From Molossus alvarezi (lineage: Eukaryota; Chordata; Mammalia; Chiroptera; Molossidae): a stretch of 64,000 nucleotides of DNA. Location of the stretch: positions 89,625,501-89,689,500 of the forward strand of contig CM073886.1 in NCBI GenBank assembly GCA_037176705.1, in the 5' to 3' direction. Shown one piece after another: positions 37,136-48,968 of the stretch. A program made the position numbers and the translations under genes. The notes below the pieces were generated by a model. The model did not search any database and was not told the origin of the DNA. It worked only from the letters and a program-made list of their open reading frames with translations. Numbering within the stretch: the stretch's first letter is position 1; every line of letters begins with the position of its first letter.

Positions 37136-37737
37136 AACAAAACATCTTTAGAAGAGCCAGCTATGACGTCCACTGCGTACACGGGGCCCTGCGTGGTGTG
37201 AAATGACAGTACCCGCCATCCGCCTCACCTTCCCCAGTCTTATTTCTGCTCCCCGATAATTACTAGAGGAATGTGGCGTGTGGAATTTCATAGCCGATAC
37301 TAATTTTCTGTCACCGGTATTTCATGCTCCTAACTGTAATATAACCATTTCCACTTCTGTGGCCTCCTCACATATGCTAGAGTCAGGGAGGCTAAAGCAC
37401 TTCCTTCTTGTAGACTGCACACAGAAGGAACGCGCAGGGTACGCTTAGAATCAGCATACTTTTCAGAGCCTAAAAATACACAGGGCACGAAAGATAGGAA
37501 AACCACGTCCAGCCATGACTAGGCCTCAGCACATCCTATCAGAACAGAACATATTTTCAGGAAGTACAAAAAACAACCAGTGGAGGAAAAACAAAAAGGA
37601 ACATGATTATACCCCTTCAAAAAATTTGACGCCTTAATAAAATGTTTTAAAAATGTTTAAATAACTGAAATCAATCAATTTTCTATTCTAAAGGGAATTT
37701 TAAGAACAAACAATTTAATTCGGTGGGGGGGGGGTGT

Positions 37738-38146
37738 TAATCCTCACCTGAGGACATTTTTTTCATTGATTTTGTAGATAGAAGGAGAGAGGGAGAAAGG
37801 CAGAAAGGGACAGGGAGAGGGAGAGGGAGGGGGAGAGGGAGAGAGAGGGAGAAAGAGAGAGAGGGAGAGAGAGAGAGAGTGAGAGGGAGAGAGAGAGGGA
37901 GAGAGAGAGAGTGAGAGGGAGAGAGGGAGAGTGAGAGGGAGAGAGGGAGAGAGAGAGAGGGAGAGAGAGAGAGGGAGAGAGAGAGAGGGAGAGAGAGAGA
38001 GGGAGAGAGAGAGAGTATCACATCAATTGGTTGCCTCCTGCACACACCCTGGCAACCCAGGTATGTGCCCTTGACCAGAAATTGAACCAGAGACCCTCCA
38101 GTGCATGGGCCGACACATGAACTACCCAGCCATGCTGGCCAGGGCA
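37738..38146 (-). mobile_element. Ves-type SINE with a ~230 bp GA expansion
   Basis: The tail end (AATCCTCACCTGAGGACA) lies at 37739-37756 and the head (GCTGGCCAGGGC) at 38134-38145. Between them the normally short purine tract has grown into an imperfect (GA)/(GAGG) run at about 37786-38015. Confidence 0.88.
37786..38015 (+). repeat. Imperfect (GA)n / (GAGGGA)n polypurine tract
   Basis: About 230 bp, nearly all purine on the plus strand, with GAGAGAGAGGGAGA-type higher-order units. It sits inside a Ves SINE. A second, looser purine-rich tract is at about 38255-38400. Confidence 0.95.
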
Positions 38147-38747
38147 CAACTCAAATGTTTGATAAATGGATTCAATAAATTCATTTGTCTCTCAGGAATA
38201 ACCAAAGTCCATCATTTATAGGATCACTCTAGAACACAAGAAATGAGGGAAGATTGAAAGAATGGGAGAGAGCAAGAGAGAGGGACTGAGGAACTGAAGA
38301 ATGGGTGGGAGGGACAGAGAGAGAGAGATGAAGGGGAGGGAGAGAGTGAGAGATGGATGGAGAGAGGGAAAGAGGGAGAGATTGGGAAAGAGAAAAAGGA
38401 ACACTTAATGCTTTGTGGATCCTAATATTCATACATCTTTGGCTTATTTTTGTTAAGTTTCTTCATCAGCCTAATTGGTATAGACAGCCTCCTTATATAA
38501 ATATATTTAGATACAAGAAACATAAAGTAATGCCAGCAAAAACTTTAAATAACCAGTAGACACTTTCATCTTTGGTGTATTTTGAAAAATTTCCATTGCT
38601 GTATTGATTTGCTGCATCCAACATACTCAGCCAAAGAGCAAGAAAGAGAACTTATTTTGTAGGTGATAACAGTTTAGCTATATCTCAATATGCACCTGCT
38701 CTTTCTATTCCAGCATTCTTGAAATTCAGTGTTAACAATGATTTAAG

Positions 38748-38984
38748 CCCTGGCCGATTTGGCTCAGCAGTTAGAGCATCAGCCTGCGGTCCAGAGAGAC
38801 ATGGGATCGGTTCCCGCTAAAGGCACGTATCTCGGTTGGAGTTTGTCCCCAGCCCTGGTTGGGTCATGCGGATGGCAGCCACTCGATGTGTCCTATTCAT
38901 GTCAATGTTTCTCTCTCTCTCTCTCTCCCCCACTCTTTCTGAACAAAAAATGAAAAAATGTCCTCGGGTGAGGATAAAAAAAAA
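38748..38984 (+). mobile_element. Ves SINE
   Basis: Complete copy with head CCCTGGCCGATTTGGCTCAG. It has a perfect 14 bp target duplication AACAATGATTTAAG at 38734-38747 and 38985-38998, which suggests a fairly recent insertion. Confidence 0.95.
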
Positions 38985-38999
38985 AACAATGATTTAAGA

Positions 39000-40711
39000 C
39001 CCAAGTTATCTTTTGCTCTGCAGAAACTACTGCAGGATTCTTATGAGAAACTGGGTCTCCTATCAACCACATCTTAACACTCAGGACTAATTTTTAAGTC
39101 CTTCCCACCTGATCTGGTCTGGAATTGTAAAAGAGATTCCTGGAGAGCCCGATTTGCTGACCTAGCAGGACTCCCAGTGCGTCTGGAGCTCACACACATC
39201 AAAGCGAACAGCCCAGTCTCTCATTGATTCTCAGTACAAGAGAAACGCGTTCGATCCTTCAAGTCCTCATTTAGATTCTTTCCTTAATTACTTCTCTCAT
39301 CATGTTAGACATCATCACTTCTCAGATAAGTTTCGTTGGTGCAAAATGCCTGAAGGAGGGATCTGAGCCTCAGATAGGACTCTGCAGCTTGGCTGTGAAC
39401 AAGGTGAGCTGAGCAGATGACCAGGGGCCTGGGACCCCCATGTGATGGCCCAGGGGGAGCGATGACTCGTTGGTGGGCTCTGCATGGGAGATGAGCTCCA
39501 GCAGACGGCTTCCTGTCAGGGAGCCACTGGGAGGCAGCATCTGCCCAAGGAACCGGCTAACAGCTGTGCGCCCCATTAAGAGGAAGTCACAGGAGATCTT
39601 CCTACCCTGACAAGGACAAACTGCAAACTCAAAACATGCCCAAAAAATCATCTTCAAATTAGAACACCTAGGGAGCAAACAAAATATCCAGACACAAACT
39701 GACGCAGGAGTGAAGACAGCAAAGGGTTGTAAAGGCTACTTAAAATCATGCATCCCAACCAGGGAGAAGATGCAAATGGAGTGGCCTCCCGATCTCTTGG
39801 TGACTCAGAAAATTGGTGGCGACCTCCTCCAGCTTCAGAAACCGCTGTTCATGAACAATGTACAAGTTCTAAAACAGGACACTGAACCGACACAAGGGAA
39901 TCCCCGACCCCAGTTGTATGCCTTCAGCAGAGAGGTTTTATGAGTATTGAGAAACAGTAAAACACATAGAAGCAGGATGTTTTTAAGCCCATAAAACTAT
40001 TAGTGTGAATTATCTGTGGATCTGGATCTTGCCCCCTGTTGGCCAAGAGACAAGAACCCAGACTGAGAGTATCACGAGAGAGCACCATGGATCATAACTG
40101 CAAATATCTTTGCCTTAAGAGTTTCAAAATTTGCCAGATTTCAACATATTAACATTTCAGTCATCCTAGCCGTACCCACTGCTCAGTCCCCCGCCCCACC
40201 ACACACCCAGGTCCCCACTGCCCGTCCTCCCTCCAAGCTCCCAAGGGCTTGAGCCCGACCCCTGAGAAATCCCATCAGAGGCACCAGAACGTCGCTCACG
40301 CTCACACAGCTCATCTCCAGCTCCCACCGTCCGGGGGGACCCTCCACCAGGCCTCTCTGCTATGTCTGTGGGACTACTGCTCCCAGGACACATTTCTCTG
40401 GTGCCTGATGCCCTCTTCCTCAAATATGCAGACAGACTTCACGTTCACAGTCTCAGACCTCCGTGGGCTGTCAGTTCTTCGAAGAAATCCCTCCTGTCCT
40501 CTGCCACTATTCGACTTCCTTCTCTCCACAGCCCCATAGACGCCTCCCCACCCGCACTCAGGGGTCTCATCACGCATGCAGGAAAGTGCAGCCACCAACT
40601 TTAAACTAAATCTAGTGGGGTAACAGTGGTAATCTATTAAAATACCGGCTTTATATTAAAGGTAAATTTATCAAAGTAATTGATCTGGAAAGGGGACATT
40701 TTAAAAATAAG
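39000..40711. other. Intron sequence without recognised gene
   Basis: Unique sequence. The C-rich block at 40170-40600 may be a diverged L2-type repeat, but I could not confirm it. Confidence 0.5.
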
Positions 40712-40870
40712 AGATTAAAATTTTTTTTAATTATAGTTGACAGTCAATATTGTATTAGTTTTGAGTGTACAACACAGTGATTAGACATTTTAGTGATCAC
40801 ACCAATACGTTTTGTACTCACCTGACAGCATACATAGTTATGACAATATTATTGACTGTATTCCCTATTA
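40712..40870 (-). mobile_element. L1 3' end fragment, minus strand
   Basis: TTTTTTTTAATTATAGTTGACAGTCAATATTGTATTAG and TGTACAACACAGTGATTAGACA are the reversed L1 3' terminus. Confidence 0.85.
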
Positions 40871-41345
40871 AAAAGAAAAGTTATTTTGAGAGAAGTATAG
40901 ACTCACTTGCAGTTGTAAGAAATAATACAGAGAGAACCAGGAATCCTTAACCCAGTTTCCCTCGATGGTAACGTCTTGCAAAACGACAGTTCACTCTCAC
41001 AACCAGGACAAGGGCATTGATGCAGCCCAGTGACAGAACATTTCCACCGTCACAGAGCCACTTGTGCTTCCCACCTCTGGTCACACCCCGTCCCCTCCGA
41101 GCTCCGCCTACTTTGATCTGGGCAACCGCTAATGCGCTCCCCACTTCTGTAATTGTGTTGTTCCAAGGATGTTATATACAGATGGGATTCGACGGTGCGT
41201 AACCTCCTGGGCTAGGCTTTGTTTTCCACTCAGCCTAGTCCTCTGGAGGGCCACCCAGGTTGTCACAGGCATCAAGTTTGCTCCCTTTCTCTGCTGAGTA
41301 GCATTCCATGGTGTGGAGGTACCTAAACTACCTGCTTTTGATCCA
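40871..41345 (-). mobile_element. Older L1 3' UTR/ORF2-end fragment, minus strand
   Basis: GCAGTTGTAAGAAATAATACAGAGAG, CCCAGTTTCCCTCGATGGTAAC, and GCTGAGTAGCATTCCATGGTGTGG match an older L1M 3' region in reverse. It abuts the preceding L1 tail, suggesting the younger L1 integrated at its A-rich end. Confidence 0.8.
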
Positions 41346-41946
41346 CTTTCTCCTCTTGTTATAATGGAGGAAGTGTCCCTCATCCCATACAAGCCAAACC
41401 TGTCACATGTGCTCTGGACACCCTGATGGATTCCCCCAAAGCCCGGCACTTTTTGGCTCTCACGTCTTCTGGGCCTTACGCACATGCCTGCATGGCCCAT
41501 CATTAAGCTGCCTCCCTCTGACCCTTCATGCCCTTGCAGCTCATATGCCATTTCTCTAGTCCCTTTCACAGCACAACTTCTCAAAAGAGCCACCTGCAGA
41601 CCTAACCATCAACACATTCGCTACCTCTAATTCCCTCATTACCATGTGCTCTTACCCCACCGCTCTAGCTTCCACCCACACTCCACTGCTCTCCGGAAGG
41701 TTACCAGGGACGGTCCTCCGCTGAGGCCGACGCCGAGTTCCTGCTCTGTCACTCAGATGAAGCCAACCCTGTTCCTCTCCGAGTAGGATCCTCCCCGCCT
41801 CTGTGGCTGCACAGCCCTAGCGGAGGTATCTATTCACTGTATCCCGTAAGCATTTCAACTTGAGCTCACTGAAGACGAACCTAGTCACATCCGATCTCTT
41901 TACTAGAACCTACTTCTCGCCGTCTTCCAGGTTTAGTCAGTGCTCT

Positions 41947-41961
41947 GCTGCCCCCTGCCTC
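41947..41961 (-). promoter_or_regulatory. Weaker CTCF-like motif
   Basis: On the minus strand GAGGCAGGGGGCAGC matches the CTCF core at 12 of 15 positions, with mismatches confined to the 5' end. A similar partial match, CTTGCCCCCTGTTGG, is at 40028-40042. Confidence 0.25.
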
Positions 41962-42009
41962 CTATGTAGGTGAGCTCGGCGGCCAGGCCCAGCAGGGAGG
42001 AGTCCAGGG

Positions 42010-42345
42010 CCCTGCACCAGCCTGGCGCCCGGCTGTGACCTTGTGATGGGAGCTTGCCAACAGAATGGGAATGGAAATGAAGTGTGTCTCTTCCAGGCTG
42101 GGACTTCTAAGAAGTCAGAAAGGTTTCTCCTCTCTCTTTCCACCGGCTGGAAGCACAGTACCTTAAGGCCACAGAGAGCAAAACCAGAAGATGGAAGGAG
42201 TGTGGGTCCCTCGTCACAAGGAAGAGAGCCACCAGCTAACCCAAATCATGTACATAAGTGAGAAATAAATGACTATTGTGTTAAGACATTGATTTGGTGT
42301 GTGTGTGTGGGGGGGGTGCTTGTTGCAGCATGTAGTATAACAACA
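42010..42345 (+). mobile_element. Ancient LTR-like repeat (MaLR-like)
   Basis: GGGAGCTTGCCAACAGAATGG, GATGGAAGGAGTGTGGGTCCC and GTGAGAAATAAATGACTATTGTGTTAAGACATTG resemble a mammalian LTR type. It is interrupted by a GT/G run at about 42299-42318. Family assignment is uncertain. Confidence 0.45.
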
Positions 42346-44212
42346 CCATTTTATATCAGTATTATTTTGATAGTATTACTAAAGTAAAGGAATCTAGAGA
42401 ACATGGGAGGTATTTAGGTGCAATATTTACTAAATCCCAAGGCTACCTATAAAATAGCCATATTTATGTAAATGTGCCTTAACCTGAATTCTCCCAGACT
42501 TGCCCACTAGGCTAAGGAGACTGTAGGAGGAGAAACCTCTTCAGCTCCACACAGCTTGCAAACCTTATGGTCTTCAGGTTCATTCTAAAGAAAAGAATGT
42601 TTCTGAGATCGTGTTGTTTTTCCTCTCTTCTTTGAAGCAAAATGCACTCTGAAATGCCTTTTTTTCACATGTTCAAATCTTATTCCAAAACAATTTTCAT
42701 AATCCAAGAGAGAAAAATCTCTCCATTTCCCCCCAAGATAGAACACCATGATTCCAGTTTATAGTCAGCAAAGTTGATTTCTTATTATCATGTACAAGTT
42801 ACACACACATATACATAGATTCCTCTTTGTTTTACATTCCAAACAGCCCTAACACATTTTGAAAAATATGACCCTCTTGATAAGGAGAAGAAGGCTTCCC
42901 TTCCTGACTGTTCGGGCTGCAACCGTGTCCCTGGAAAGCAACACCAAGATTCAGGCCACGTTTGCGTATCAAGCAGCCAGGACTCTAGATCCTGAGGTTC
43001 TGCCCTTCATTCCGCAGCTTCCTGGCTGTGTACTGTCAGGGGTATTATTACAGGCCACGCCCAGGCTGCAAGGGTCTGAGTAATAACTAGAATGATGCTA
43101 CCTTCCTTGTCAGGGAGGAAAGCTCCAAAGCTCAGTCAGGGTGTAGGTGCTCCTTCTGGGTGCCTATTTAGCAAGCTGCGGGCCACGAAGGCAGAAAACA
43201 CCATCAGCCAACAACAACAACAACAAATATGCAGTGATGGGCACAGTAAACTCTGTTGTTCAAATGCCAGTCCTGCAAAAAAGGTACTGGTTGCTTTTTC
43301 TTTTAATCAAATACCCTTAAGTGGTTGATTCAAAATTTAAGTAAGAAAATGTCAGAAGTTCAACCGTGGGTGTGTATGCATGATACAATTGTGGGCTTTG
43401 TTATTTACAGTACTCGGTATTGTTGAAACTTTCCACATTGAACACATATTGCTTCTATCGTGAAAAATAGGGAAATGTAAACATTTTTATTGTAAAAGAT
43501 TGCTTAAAAAAGAGAGCAGAAGGCTAACTTGGATAGATGATGTCATTAGCTCAATGTTTTGCTCCCCTCCAGCATGCATTCTGTATCTGCATCCGCACCA
43601 GCGTGTCGGGTGGGTACAGTGTGCTCCGCCCCTTGACTCTGGGCTTCACCATGTAGCTTGCTTCATCCAATAGAACAATTAGCAGATATGATGTCAGTGG
43701 CGGCTGGAAACGTGCAGGTGACGTGGACTCTCGCACCCCTGGCTTTTAGCAGGAGAATGTGATGCCTTGGGTGGCTGCTGGTCCAAGGAAAACAGACACA
43801 GAGCAGATCTGAACCCAAACTGCAACCTAGAACCAATCCCAGCAGAACCCAGGCGAAATCACCCCGGACCCAGCTGGTTATACCCATAATGCTAATATTC
43901 ACCCATCACTGAGCTAAACACTTTGCCTATATTATTTCATTAAATCCTCAGCTAAGCTGTCTACTGGACCAATTAAGAATGTTTTCTTTATATGCCAATA
44001 AAACTTTTAACCGTTTTGACAAACAGACTGATATCCAAAGATTTAAGTTCCTTCAAATACTACTGAATATTTTCTTAAACTATCTGACCAAATAATTACC
44101 TAAAATAATTATCTAGCAAGCTAATATTGCGCAAGTATGGAATTGCTAGAGCTGATAAGATTACAAAAGGAGAATTAAGTCCAGCTTTTTTTCCCCTTAA
44201 AGCTGAAGACCA

Positions 44213-44460
44213 GCCCTGGCCGGTTTGGCTCAGCGGTTAGAGCGTCGGCCTGTGGTCTGGAGAGACCCGGGTTCGGTTCCCGCTAAGGGCACCTAACTTG
44301 GTTGCAGTTTGTCCCCAGCCCTGGTTGGGTCGTGTGGGTGGCAACCACTCGATGTGTCGCTTTCATGTCGATGTTTCTCTCTCTCTCTCTCCCTCTCACT
44401 CTATCTGAACAAAATATCGAAAAATGTCCTCGGGTGAGGATTAAAAAAAAAAAAAAAAAA
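44213..44460 (+). mobile_element. Ves SINE
   Basis: Complete copy with a long A tail. Perfect 14 bp target duplication AAAGCTGAAGACCA at 44199-44212 and 44461-44474. Confidence 0.95.
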
Positions 44461-44671
44461 AAAGCTGAAGACCAATTTCATGTTGCAGGCCATGTATCTG
44501 CATCAAGAGCTACACCCTTGCATTATCTTAACGCTTTAAGTAAATCGCTTTTAGCAAAAATGGGAAAGAACCAATCCTGCCCCCATCCCCCATTGGTCAA
44601 ACATAGTTTAAGCAAAGGAAGTAATTTCCTAAGTAAAATCACTAAGCATGGGGTTGAGCATTTTAACTTTT

Positions 44672-44908
44672 TTTTTTTTTTTAATCCTCACCTGAGGACA
44701 TTTTCCCATTTTTTGTTCAGATAGAGTGGGAGGAAGACAGAGGGAGAAACATCCACGTGAAAGGGACACATTGAGGGGCTGCCACCCAGATGACCAACCA
44801 GGGCCGGGGACAAACTGCAACCGAGGTACGTGCCCTTAGCGGGAACCGAACCGGGTCTCTCTGGACCGCAGGCCAAAGCTCTAACCGCTGAGCCAAACCG
44901 GCCAGGGC
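44672..44908 (-). mobile_element. Ves SINE
   Basis: Complete minus-strand copy. Perfect target duplication AGCATTTTAACTTTT at 44657-44671 and 44909-44923. Confidence 0.95.
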
Positions 44909-45389
44909 AGCATTTTAACTTTTAAGATTTAATTTCCCCACCTATAACATAAAGATTAGACCAAAAAATCTTTAGGATCTCCCACTTTAAAAAGCAAATG
45001 GCCTGCAGCTTAATAAGCAGTAGAGCGTCAGCCAAACTCACAGGAACACGTGCCTTAATCTTAGGGAAGGGCAGACATTTTGGACGAATTTCTTCCCCTT
45101 GGCCCGAGGTCAGGTTCACCCCCATTCCTGCTGTGTGCCACATGGGGTCAAATGTTCCAGACTCATCACATGGCAGCACATTTCTGTTCCCAGAGGTTTC
45201 ATCAAAATCCACACTTTTATAATAAAATGAATAACAACTTATTTTCCAGACCATTTAGGAACTGGCAGACAAGACTATCATGTACAGAGAAAACCTTGGT
45301 TAGGGGTATAAAAAACAATAAAGTGTCTTCAAAAATATCTAAAGGAAAAAGCACTCAGAATGAAATGATAGAAATCTAACCTTTAGTGA

Positions 45390-45543
45390 TTATTTTAAAA
45401 ACATGTTTTTATTGATTTATTTTTAGAGAGAGAGGATCCTGCATGCCCCTACGGGGTTCAAACCTACAACCTGGGCCAGGGACTCAAACTGGGACCTCTC
45501 AGCTCATGGACAGCACTCGATCCACTGGGCCACACCAGCCGGG
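45390..45543 (-). mobile_element. Short (internally shortened) tRNA-derived SINE
   Basis: It has a TTTTTATTGATTTATTTTTAGAGAGAG tail side and a head (GGGCCACACCAGCCGGG) but is only about 150 bp. A perfect target duplication CTAACCTTTAGTGA at 45376-45389 and 45544-45557 shows that it inserted in this short form. Confidence 0.9.
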
Positions 45544-45699
45544 CTAACCTTTAGTGACTTAGAGTTAACTTTTATAACATGAAATTTACATGATGAGTTA
45601 TTTATTAAAGACCCAAGTTACCTTCATTTGACTATCTTTCAAGTCAATACGAGTGATTTGTGGGTGTTCTGGATTTGTCTTTTAAGTTAATTTAACTTG

Positions 45700-46275
45700 A
45701 ATAACATGACTAAAAAATGGGTGAAAGATTTGAGCAGACACTTCACAAAAAAAGATATCTGAATGTCCAATGAGCACGTGAAAAGATCTTTGACAACATT
45801 TAGTCATCAAGAAAATATAAATAAAAACCACAACATGCTACGCCTCTCTCATCACCCACCTGTTGTTGGTGGGTATGTACAATGCCAGTTTTAGAAATGT
45901 TTGGCAGTTCCGTACACAGCTCGACACTCACTACTGACCTGCGCAACGACCTGGATGAATCTGTGAACATTATACTGAGCCAGCGACGCCAGGTACAGAT
46001 TGCTGCATTTCCACGTCCTATGCGATTCCACCAATGTGAAATCTTAAGATAAATCTAATTTACAGCGACAGAAAGCAAATCTATGGTTGTCTGGGGTACG
46101 GACTGGAGGGTGGAGGTAGGAACCACTAGGAAGAGGCACAGGGAACATTTTATGTATTGATTTCAATGGTAGTCTGGAATATAAATTCACCAAAACCCAT
46201 GTACACAGACAGTGAAAGTGTGTACATTTTATTGTATGTAGCTTATATTTCAGTAAAGTTACTAATAGAAATCCC
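45700..46275 (+). mobile_element. Old L1 3' end (ORF2 end and 3' UTR)
   Basis: AAAAAATGGGTGAAAGATTTGAGCAGACAC, ACAACATGCTACGCCTC, and GTGTACATTTTATTGTATGTAGC give a strongly diverged L1, ending about 150 bp from the MAST4 exon at 46429. Confidence 0.8.
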
Positions 46276-46428
46276 CAATTCACTGCTCTCTGGACTGAAC
46301 TCGATTTTACCAAATGGCCTGCAGAGAGGCAGGCTCATTCTGAGTTTCGCACATGGAACTCCACAGCCACTCAGGACTCCCCAGTGTGTAGACTCCGTCC
46401 CTCTTTACACATGTCACTCGTGACTCAC

Positions 46429-46582
46429 CCGTCAGAGCACCGCCCAGGCTCCCCCGCCGCAGCTGTCGTCCATCCTCGCTCAGCTGTCTTTTAAACTTCA
46501 GTGACTTTCCAGGGCCAGAGGCCAGGTCTGGGTTGCTGCATTTCTGACATGGCATGGGTGGAGGGGATAGTATGTGGTCAAG
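46429..46582 (-). CDS. MAST4: MAST4 internal coding exon (upstream of the two)
   Basis: This exon encodes part of the N-terminal region, ahead of the kinase domain, of a microtubule-associated Ser/Thr kinase. Read on the minus strand it follows a CTCTGCAG acceptor and ends before a GTGAGT donor (46428-46423). It holds 51 whole codons plus one base. The peptide starts LDHILSPPPMP, continues KCSNPDLASGPGKSLKFKRQ and ends RQLRRGSLGGALT with the first base of a Gly codon. I recognise this from mammalian MAST4, where the same stretch leads into GRYLLPNP. The basic RRGSLG and KRQLSED sequences look like basophilic-kinase or 14-3-3 sites; that is inference. The reading frame has no stop or frameshift. 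A few residues (for example CQK after PMP) differ from the human sequence as I remember it. The phase matches the exon at 18189-18313 exactly, which strongly supports both. The exon supplying the residues before LDHIL is not identified in the window. MAST2 is a less likely alternative. Confidence 0.9.
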
Positions 46583-48597
46583 CTGCAGAGACAAGGACAG
46601 CGCATCACTCGCTGGGGACGCTCTCAACACAATCAGAATGAAAGCCCAACCAGTCAACTTTCCTCCTTCCTTTTCCTTCTCGAAATCCCTCCTTTCCAAC
46701 CCTGTTCTTCATTTGGCTATTGAGAGAATTCAGCATTTCACTGTTGCGTCTTCCGCCTGACAGAGCCTGGCTCGCTGCAAAACCTCCCAGCAGGGTGTGC
46801 CAAGCTCTGGGTCACGATGCACTAGTGCAACGATTCCAACCTTCCCCAGCTCACAGCACACACTGATTACTAAAATCCTGTGCACACCAAAATAGGCATT
46901 CTAGTTTTTTTGCAGATCTGACAAAAAGAAATAGGTATAATTTTGATTCATTCACACGAGACTGCTATTGTCATGTTGACTGTTGTCATTTTTTAAATTT
47001 GACATCTAAGGGAGGAGAGGTCAGTGACCCTGACTAAATAGTCAGGTATTGCACGTTTTAAAAATTCTTGCAGCATACCAATGTGCCCCAGCTGCGTTAG
47101 TGGGTCATAACATCACGCTTAGGAGATTGTGATCAGTATGTTAACACAATAGAATAAAAATGAGCAAAATCCAATGAAGGAAGGAGAAGTTTTGTTTCAG
47201 GACGATTTTTATTAAGTTATCCATGTATAGGTATGTGTCCTGAGACTATTAAAATATTTGTCTTTCTGTGGGACTTGATCCCCCCCATAATAAAGAATAT
47301 TGCTCTTCAGAGAATCAATAGATTTCTTTTTCTGTTCACGAAAAAAATCCACAAGCTCTTGATGCTCATAGACAGACATGGGGAGGGGAATTCTAAGCCC
47401 CACAGCCCACAATGGAAATCAATACATCCCTATATCACTTTATTGCTTTTAAAAGAAAACCTGTCACAAGAACCAGAGAAACCAAAGTCACTTCAAGAGA
47501 CAGCTTTCTACAAAAGAATTCCCTGTGTCACAACACTTAAAGACCTGTCCTGCTTTTATAGGAAAATCTTTCATACTTGAATAAGGCCATATCTTCTAAA
47601 ATGTTCACCTTTGAGTAAGCATATATGCATATATATATATATATATATATATGGTTATTAAGGACAGAAATATTCATGTGCTCATACATATATCAAGGTA
47701 GCTACTAAGAAATAAAAGGAAGTACAAAAGATATTCATGGAAACTTGAATGGCCACAAAAAAGGGCCACCTTTCTAGAAATTTAAAAATAGAAAAGAGAT
47801 GGGTAACAGTGCTCAAGGTCAGGCATTTTTAGGAATATTTTATTGTGATACGTTTTGCTTTGTTTTCATGATAAAGGTGGTCATCTGGTTATACCTGTCT
47901 GGATTTTTTTTTAATTAACACTATCATGGATATGTTTGCTGGAGGAAGACATTCAGGAATGAAGTCATCCATGTGTCTGACTATGCACTGCAGCACATTC
48001 GAATCCATGGCACAGAAAGAAATTGGACCCTGCCTAAGAGTAACTCCTCCCAAGCCAGTTGAGATGGAACGGACCTTATTGGATCAGCTACTACACGATG
48101 TCAGCTCTCGCTCAAGCTCAGCTGGAACAGCTAGATTTAAGCACTTGTCAGTAAGTATGATCTCAAACCCATTGCCAGCCAGTATTCACTGAATTTCATT
48201 GCCATGCAGTGTTTTCTGAGAGGTACCCAGAAAACTAGCGGTGAGGCTACTCCAGGATCAAGTCAGATGAGTGGGGCAAAGGGATTCCAGATTGTACTTT
48301 TGGAAAGTATTTGTTGAGGTTGCTGTTCATTGCATGAGTGTCCTACTGAAAAGGACCTTTAAGGAGGAATTTCTATCTACTGTTACACATTTTGCCCTTA
48401 AAGCTTATGGACAATGAATTATATAACAAAGGAACCCTGGACAGTGACATATCAGCTACTAGAAAAAGTAGAACCTAGTCAGTGGTGGAAACGTAGTCAG
48501 GTCATTACACAATGTAGAGGTTCTTATTGCCTCCCTCTTGGCTCCGTTTTATGTCCTTACCCCGAAAGTTTTTTTTCTACCTGCTTTTTTTTTTTTT
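46583..48597. other. Intron-like sequence just 5' of the MAST4 exon
   Basis: AT-rich unique sequence with the (AT)n run. An 88-codon plus-strand frame at 47926-48192 contains VEMERTLLDQLLHDVSSRSS and runs into TCAGTAAGT; I do not recognise it. Confidence 0.5.
47629..47652 (+). repeat. (AT)n microsatellite
   Basis: About 12 AT units, preceded by ATATATGC. Confidence 0.97.
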
Positions 48598-48860
48598 AAT
48601 TTCAGAAGAAAATTTGCAACAACAGAGAAGTTGTAAGACTAGTACAATGAACACCCATATTCCCTTCACCAAAGGTGAACTGTTAACCTTTTGCCATAGT
48701 GATGGTGATCTCTCCCATTCTCTCTGCTCCATCCCAAACACAGCAGTTAGATGCAGACATTGTGGATCTTCACCCCTAAACACTTCAGCACGCCTCTTCT
48801 ACGGACAAGGATGTTCGCTTGAATTCTCCAACCCAATATTCTACATAGGCTTAAAAGGTG
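48598..48860 (-). mobile_element. Old L1 3' UTR fragment, minus strand
   Basis: GTTGTAAGACTAGTACAATGAACACCC, GTTAACCTTTTGCCATAG and AGACATTGTGGATCTTCACCCCTAAACACTTC resemble a reversed L1ME/L1MC 3' region. Confidence 0.65.
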
Positions 48861-48968
48861 CCTCAAATATTTTATCGGGGTAAAGTATAAATTGTAGGAA
48901 AAATATAAGGTTATATCTTGTACACAATATGAAAAATTCGCTTTTACATTAAAAGAAAAAATGTGCCG

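Larger units (their letters stand above)
18314..46428 (-). other. MAST4: MAST4 intron (about 28.1 kb) between the two recognised exons
   Basis: This interval is bounded by a GTGAGT donor at 46428 and a CAG acceptor ending at 18314, with matching codon phase. It contains the GC minisatellite, most of the Ves SINEs, antisense and sense L1 fragments and several MIR/L2 relics. I recognise no further MAST4 coding sequence in it. Human MAST4 is known for very long introns in its N-terminal region, which fits. Confidence 0.8.

Noticed and set aside
44213..44300. tRNA genes in the heads of Ves elements
   Set aside because: A box-like promoter is present, but the heads are diverged, lack a full cloverleaf 3' half, and continue into SINE body and A-rich tail.
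46307..46699. Whole 130-codon minus-strand frame as one exon
   Set aside because: Only 46429-46582 is MAST4-like and is bounded by a CAG acceptor and GTGAGT donor; the flanks are intronic.
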